NCBI RefSeq assembly: GCF_028682475.1
Contig: NZ_JANHLE010000009.1
Span: 106,697-170,696, forward strand
Direction: 5' to 3'
Length of the DNA stretch: 64,000 nt
From: Pseudomonas putida
GTDB taxonomy: Bacteria; Pseudomonadota; Gammaproteobacteria; Pseudomonadales; Pseudomonadaceae
Shown here: in pieces, positions 61,051-64,000 of the stretch
Layout of the letters: each line of letters opens with the position of its first letter
Position numbering within the stretch: position 1 is the first letter of the stretch
Made by a program: the position numbers and the translations under genes
Notes under the pieces: generated by a model
What the model saw: the letters and a program-made list of their open reading frames with translations, nothing else
What the model was told of the DNA's origin: nothing
Database searches by the model: none

Positions 61051-62604
61051 ATGCCCCGTAAAACCTGGCGCGCTGCGCTCGCTGCCTATGCCAGCCCGTC
61101 GACCTTGGTGCTGTTGCTGCTTGGCTTTGCCACCGGCCTGCCCTACATGCTGGTGTTTTCGACCCTGTCGGTATGGTTGCGCGAGGCCGGGGTGGCCCGC
61201 GAAACCATCGGTTATGCCAGCCTGATCGGCCTGGCCTATGCCTTCAAGTGGGTCTGGTCGCCGCTACTCGACCAATGGCGCCTGCCATTGCTCGGCAAAC
61301 TCGGCCGCCGCCGCTCCTGGCTGGTCCTGTCACAGGTGCTGGTAGTGATCGGACTGGTCGGCATGGGCTTCTGTGATCCGCAAAAGCACCTGTCCTGGCT
61401 GATTGCCCTGGCCGTGCTGGTGGCCTTTGCCTCGGCCACCCAGGATATCGCCGTCGACGCCTACCGCCTGGAAATCGCTGACGATCAACGTCAGGCCGCA
61501 CTGGCCGCCAGCTACATGGCCGGTTATCGGGTCGCCGCACTGCTGGCCACCGCCGGCGCGCTGTTCTTTGCCGAAGGCTTCGGCTCTACCGGCTTCAGCT
61601 ACCTGCATAGCGCCTGGACCGGTACCTATGTACTGTTCGGCGTGCTGATGCTGCCGGCGGTGATCACCACCCTGATGATGCGCGAACCGCCGGTCCCCCT
61701 GCGCACTCAGCTGTCGGCGGCGCGCTACGGCCTGATTCATCAACTGGTGTCGGTGTTCGTGCTGATCATTCTGCTGGTCTCGGTACCGGCGATGTTCACC
61801 CAGCTGTACAACACCGATTTCGCCAGCGTGCTGTTCGACGGCGTCAGCCTGCTCGACCTGCTGCTCGAAGACCGCGCCTTCCTGCGCGCGATCCTCTACA
61901 TCACCCTGACCGCGCTGTGCCTGTCATCCATGGGGCGCCGCGGCCTGGCGCCGGTGCTGACGCCGGTCAACGACTTCATCCTGCGCTACCGCTGGCAGGC
62001 CCTGTTGCTGCTTGGGCTGATCGCCACCTACCGGATGTCCGATACGGTCATGGGCGTAATGGCCAACGTGTTCTATATCGATCAGGGCTTCACCAAGGAC
62101 CAGATCGCCAGCGTCAGCAAGATCTTCGGCCTGATCATGACCCTGGTCGGCGCCGGCATGGGCGGTCTGCTGATCGTGCGCTTCGGTATTCTACCGATCC
62201 TGTTCATCGGCGGCGCGGCCTCGGCGGCCACCAATATCCTGTTCCTGATGCTGGCGGACATGGGCCCGAACCTGCAGATGCTGGTGGTGACCATTTCCCT
62301 CGACAACTTCAGCTCGGGTCTGGCCACCTCGGCCTTCGTTGCCTACCTGTCGAGCCTGACCAACCTGAAGTTCTCCGCCACCCAATATGCGCTGCTGAGC
62401 TCGATCATGCTGCTCCTGCCGCGCCTGATCGGCGGCTACTCCGGGGTCATGGTGGAGAAGTTCGGCTATCACGACTTCTTCCTGATCACTGCCCTGCTCG
62501 GCGTGCCGACCCTGATCCTGATTGCCCTGCACTGGCATCAGGAGGCAGGAAAGGGCAAACAGGTACCGGACGATAACCCGCTAGCCGAGCAGCAGCGCCC
62601 CTGA
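61051..62604 (+). CDS. ampG: Muropeptide MFS transporter AmpG
   Basis: 517-aa permease importing GlcNAc-anhydroMurNAc peptides into the cytoplasm for cell-wall recycling; it is needed for ampC induction in species with AmpR/AmpC. Typical AmpG marks: LLLGFATGLPYMLVFSTLSVWLREAG at the N-terminus and QDIAVDAYRLEI near residue 130. About 14 helices, with an extra pair near the C-terminus. Downstream of atl on the same strand. Confidence 0.93.
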   Translation: MPRKTWRAALAAYASPSTLVLLLLGFATGLPYMLVFSTLSVWLREAGVARETIGYASLIGLAYAFKWVWSPLLDQWRLPLLGKLGRRRSWLVLSQVLVVIGLVGMGFCDPQKHLSWLIALAVLVAFASATQDIAVDAYRLEIADDQRQAALAASYMAGYRVAALLATAGALFFAEGFGSTGFSYLHSAWTGTYVLFGVLMLPAVITTLMMREPPVPLRTQLSAARYGLIHQLVSVFVLIILLVSVPAMFTQLYNTDFASVLFDGVSLLDLLLEDRAFLRAILYITLTALCLSSMGRRGLAPVLTPVNDFILRYRWQALLLLGLIATYRMSDTVMGVMANVFYIDQGFTKDQIASVSKIFGLIMTLVGAGMGGLLIVRFGILPILFIGGAASAATNILFLMLADMGPNLQMLVVTISLDNFSSGLATSAFVAYLSSLTNLKFSATQYALLSSIMLLLPRLIGGYSGVMVEKFGYHDFFLITALLGVPTLILIALHWHQEAGKGKQVPDDNPLAEQQRP

Positions 62605-62616
62605 GCCTTCCTGAGG

Positions 62617-62643
62617 GCTATGCCGGGTTTACCCCGGCATAGC
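62617..62643. terminator. Hairpin between convergent ampG and MFS genes
   Basis: GCTATGCCGGG/CCCCGGCATAGC with a 4-nt loop. No T-run; the stop codon of the MFS gene lies inside it. Probably stops transcription from both sides weakly. Confidence 0.5.
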
Positions 62644-63879
62644 CTCGGCTTGTTCCGCACCAGCCCCCAGAACGACCCTCAGCGGCCATAGCGCGAGGAT
62701 ACCCGCCAGCCCCGCCGCCAAGGCGAAACTCACCAGGCTGGCACCGGCACCGAGCATTGCCAGCAAAGCGCCGCCCACGCCCAACAGGGCAATGGTGATC
62801 ATCCCCAGCATGGCCGAAACCAGGCCCTTGCTCTGCTCGCTGGAGAACAGCGTCATGCGGTACAGCACGGCGTTGGCGATGCCCAGGCCCAGGGCGTAGA
62901 CCGACATCCCCGCCACCAGGCTAGGCACGCCGGGCACCAGCCAGGTCGCCAGCATCATGCCCAGCAGCCCTGCCAGGTACGGCCAGAGGGCACGGCGCAC
63001 CAGACTTTTCAGCGGATAACGATCGGCAATGCGGTTGATGATCAGGTTGCCCAGGATCAGGCCACCGAACACCGGCAATTGCCACAGGGCATAGTCCAGG
63101 GTACTCAAGCCTTCATCGTGAATCAGCAGCACCGGCGACAGCCCGATCCAGCCGATCAATGGCAGGCCAACCAGCCCCAGGGCTGCGCTGCCCGCCACAA
63201 ACTGGCGGTTGCCGAGCAACTGCAGATAACCGGCCAGCAATGTTTTCAGATGGATCGGCTGGAACGCCAGGCGCGAACCATCGCGGCGTTCGACGCCCAG
63301 CGTCTCCGGCATGAAGCGGTACAACGCCAGCCACGACAGCACTGCACAACCACCAAAGATCACGAACAGCCAACGCCACGACACCCACTCCAGCAACAGG
63401 GTGCCCACCAGCGGCCCGAGCAGTGGCGAGAGCAGTGCGATGTTGGCCAGCAACGCCATCATGCGCACCGCGTCGGCTTCACTGAAAGCCTCGTTCAACG
63501 CCGGGTAACTGACCGTCACCACAAAGCCCAGGCCGATGCCCTGCAACAGCCGCAGCAGGTTGAACAGTTCGATGCCCTGGACCCAGAAAGCCGCCAGGCA
63601 GGTCACGCAGAAAATCGCACAGCCCACCAGCAGCAACGGCCTGCGACCATAGCGATCAGCCAGCGGACCGATCAGCCATTGCAGCAGGACACCGCCGAGC
63701 AGGTACAGGTTAAGGGCGTGGGGAATGTACGCAGGACTGGCGTTGAGATCGCCGACCACCACGGGCATGGCAGGCATCACCACATCGCTGGCGAGGTAGG
63801 TGAGAAGCTCGAACAGCGCCAGGGTCATGGCGAAGCAGAAGGCTCGCAACGGGGTGATGTTGATCAGGGGGGTAAGCAT
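62629..63879 (-). CDS. MdfA-type multidrug MFS exporter
   Basis: 416-aa transporter with twelve helices of the DHA1 group. The N-terminal half has ALFELLTYLASDVVMPAMPVV, with Glu in helix 1 as in E. coli MdfA (Glu26), and motif A GPLADRYGRRPLLLVG. Motif C-like residues GLGFVVTVSYPALNEAF follow. MdfA exports chloramphenicol and cationic drugs by proton exchange; the substrate here is inferred. The ATG opens MLTPLINITPLRAF; a TTG 15 bp upstream is an alternative. Confidence 0.85.
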   Translation of the reverse strand: MLTPLINITPLRAFCFAMTLALFELLTYLASDVVMPAMPVVVGDLNASPAYIPHALNLYLLGGVLLQWLIGPLADRYGRRPLLLVGCAIFCVTCLAAFWVQGIELFNLLRLLQGIGLGFVVTVSYPALNEAFSEADAVRMMALLANIALLSPLLGPLVGTLLLEWVSWRWLFVIFGGCAVLSWLALYRFMPETLGVERRDGSRLAFQPIHLKTLLAGYLQLLGNRQFVAGSAALGLVGLPLIGWIGLSPVLLIHDEGLSTLDYALWQLPVFGGLILGNLIINRIADRYPLKSLVRRALWPYLAGLLGMMLATWLVPGVPSLVAGMSVYALGLGIANAVLYRMTLFSSEQSKGLVSAMLGMITIALLGVGGALLAMLGAGASLVSFALAAGLAGILALWPLRVVLGAGAEQAEAMPG

Positions 63880-63967
63880 GACAAGACCGGGCAAACAGAA
63901 GTAAGCCAGCCTGTATGCCAGAAAGCGTGGTAAGCAGGTGTGAACAAATGTAAAGGTAGAGGCGCGT

Positions 63968-64000
63968 GGGAGCCGGCCTTGCCGGCGATGGGGCGGTCCG
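63968..64000. repeat. REP unit, second sequence type (runs to window edge)
   Basis: GTGGGAGCCGGCCTTGCCGG at the last bases of the window; a single unit is visible, the partner may lie beyond the end. Confidence 0.75.

Overview
The window looks like core chromosome of a fluorescent Pseudomonas (P. putida or P. fluorescens lineage). The evidence is high G+C, the typical 35-bp REP palindromes at gene ends, and gene order remembered from P. putida KT2440 and P. aeruginosa PAO1 (pca genes, mvaT-sbcB-pyk-fumA, olsBA, pyeRM-xenB, sodB-bifA, mexVW, colRS, groESL, ampG). No tRNA, rRNA, insertion sequence, prophage, CRISPR array or genomic island was seen. Family calls rest on motifs read by eye; no database search was run.

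Layout. (1) 1-7350, minus strand: protocatechuate/4-hydroxybenzoate branch of the beta-ketoadipate pathway, pcaR, pcaK, pcaI-J-F, pcaT, pcaB (cut by the window edge), with PcaR-type operators before pcaI, pcaK and pcaR. (2) 7350-8430: a gene-poor stretch with a candidate sRNA ended by a strong terminator, a long structured leader and a 66-aa ORF. (3) 8431-20690: Pit phosphate transporter, HerA-like ATPase, McpG-type chemoreceptor, an overlapping three-gene glycosyltransferase/deacetylase/flippase-like operon, purU, an MvaT-family silencer, exonuclease I, a PilZ protein and a lipoprotein. (4) 20900-25150: pyruvate kinase, a 2Fe-2S flavin reductase and class I fumarase. (5) 25200-31630: phospholipid and envelope genes (PLD-type cardiolipin synthase, YceI-like protein, serine hydrolase, olsB-olsA, AcpH). 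(6) 31640-38800: pyeR-pyeM-xenB, a coiled-coil membrane protein, an SDR, the divergent argP/LysE exporter pair and sodB. (7) 38900-50850: BifA phosphodiesterase, a probably iron-controlled imelysin/di-heme lipoprotein/imelysin/DUF1513 cluster, and a MexVW-like RND pump whose last residues are encoded by a REP element. (8) 50850-55500: small secreted protein, LPS-kinase-like InaA/WapQ, methyltransferase, ColS-ColR and PAP2 phosphatase, with ColR boxes upstream of the methyltransferase and the phosphatase. (9) 55500-64000: a large hairpin with a possible short gene after groEL, groESL with a sigma-32-like promoter and a multi-hairpin leader, fxsA, a HugZ-like protein, a DUF481 outer-membrane protein, an alkyltransferase-like protein, ampG and an MdfA-type exporter.

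Much of the window concerns the cell envelope: ornithine lipids, cardiolipin, LPS modification under ColRS, lipid phosphatases, muropeptide import and RND efflux. Most genes belong to known families. The least explained parts are the candidate sRNA and leader at 7350-7900, the glycolipid-like operon at 13.6-16.5 kb, the periplasmic imelysin cluster at 41.3-46.4 kb and the hairpin/short-ORF element at 55.6-55.8 kb.
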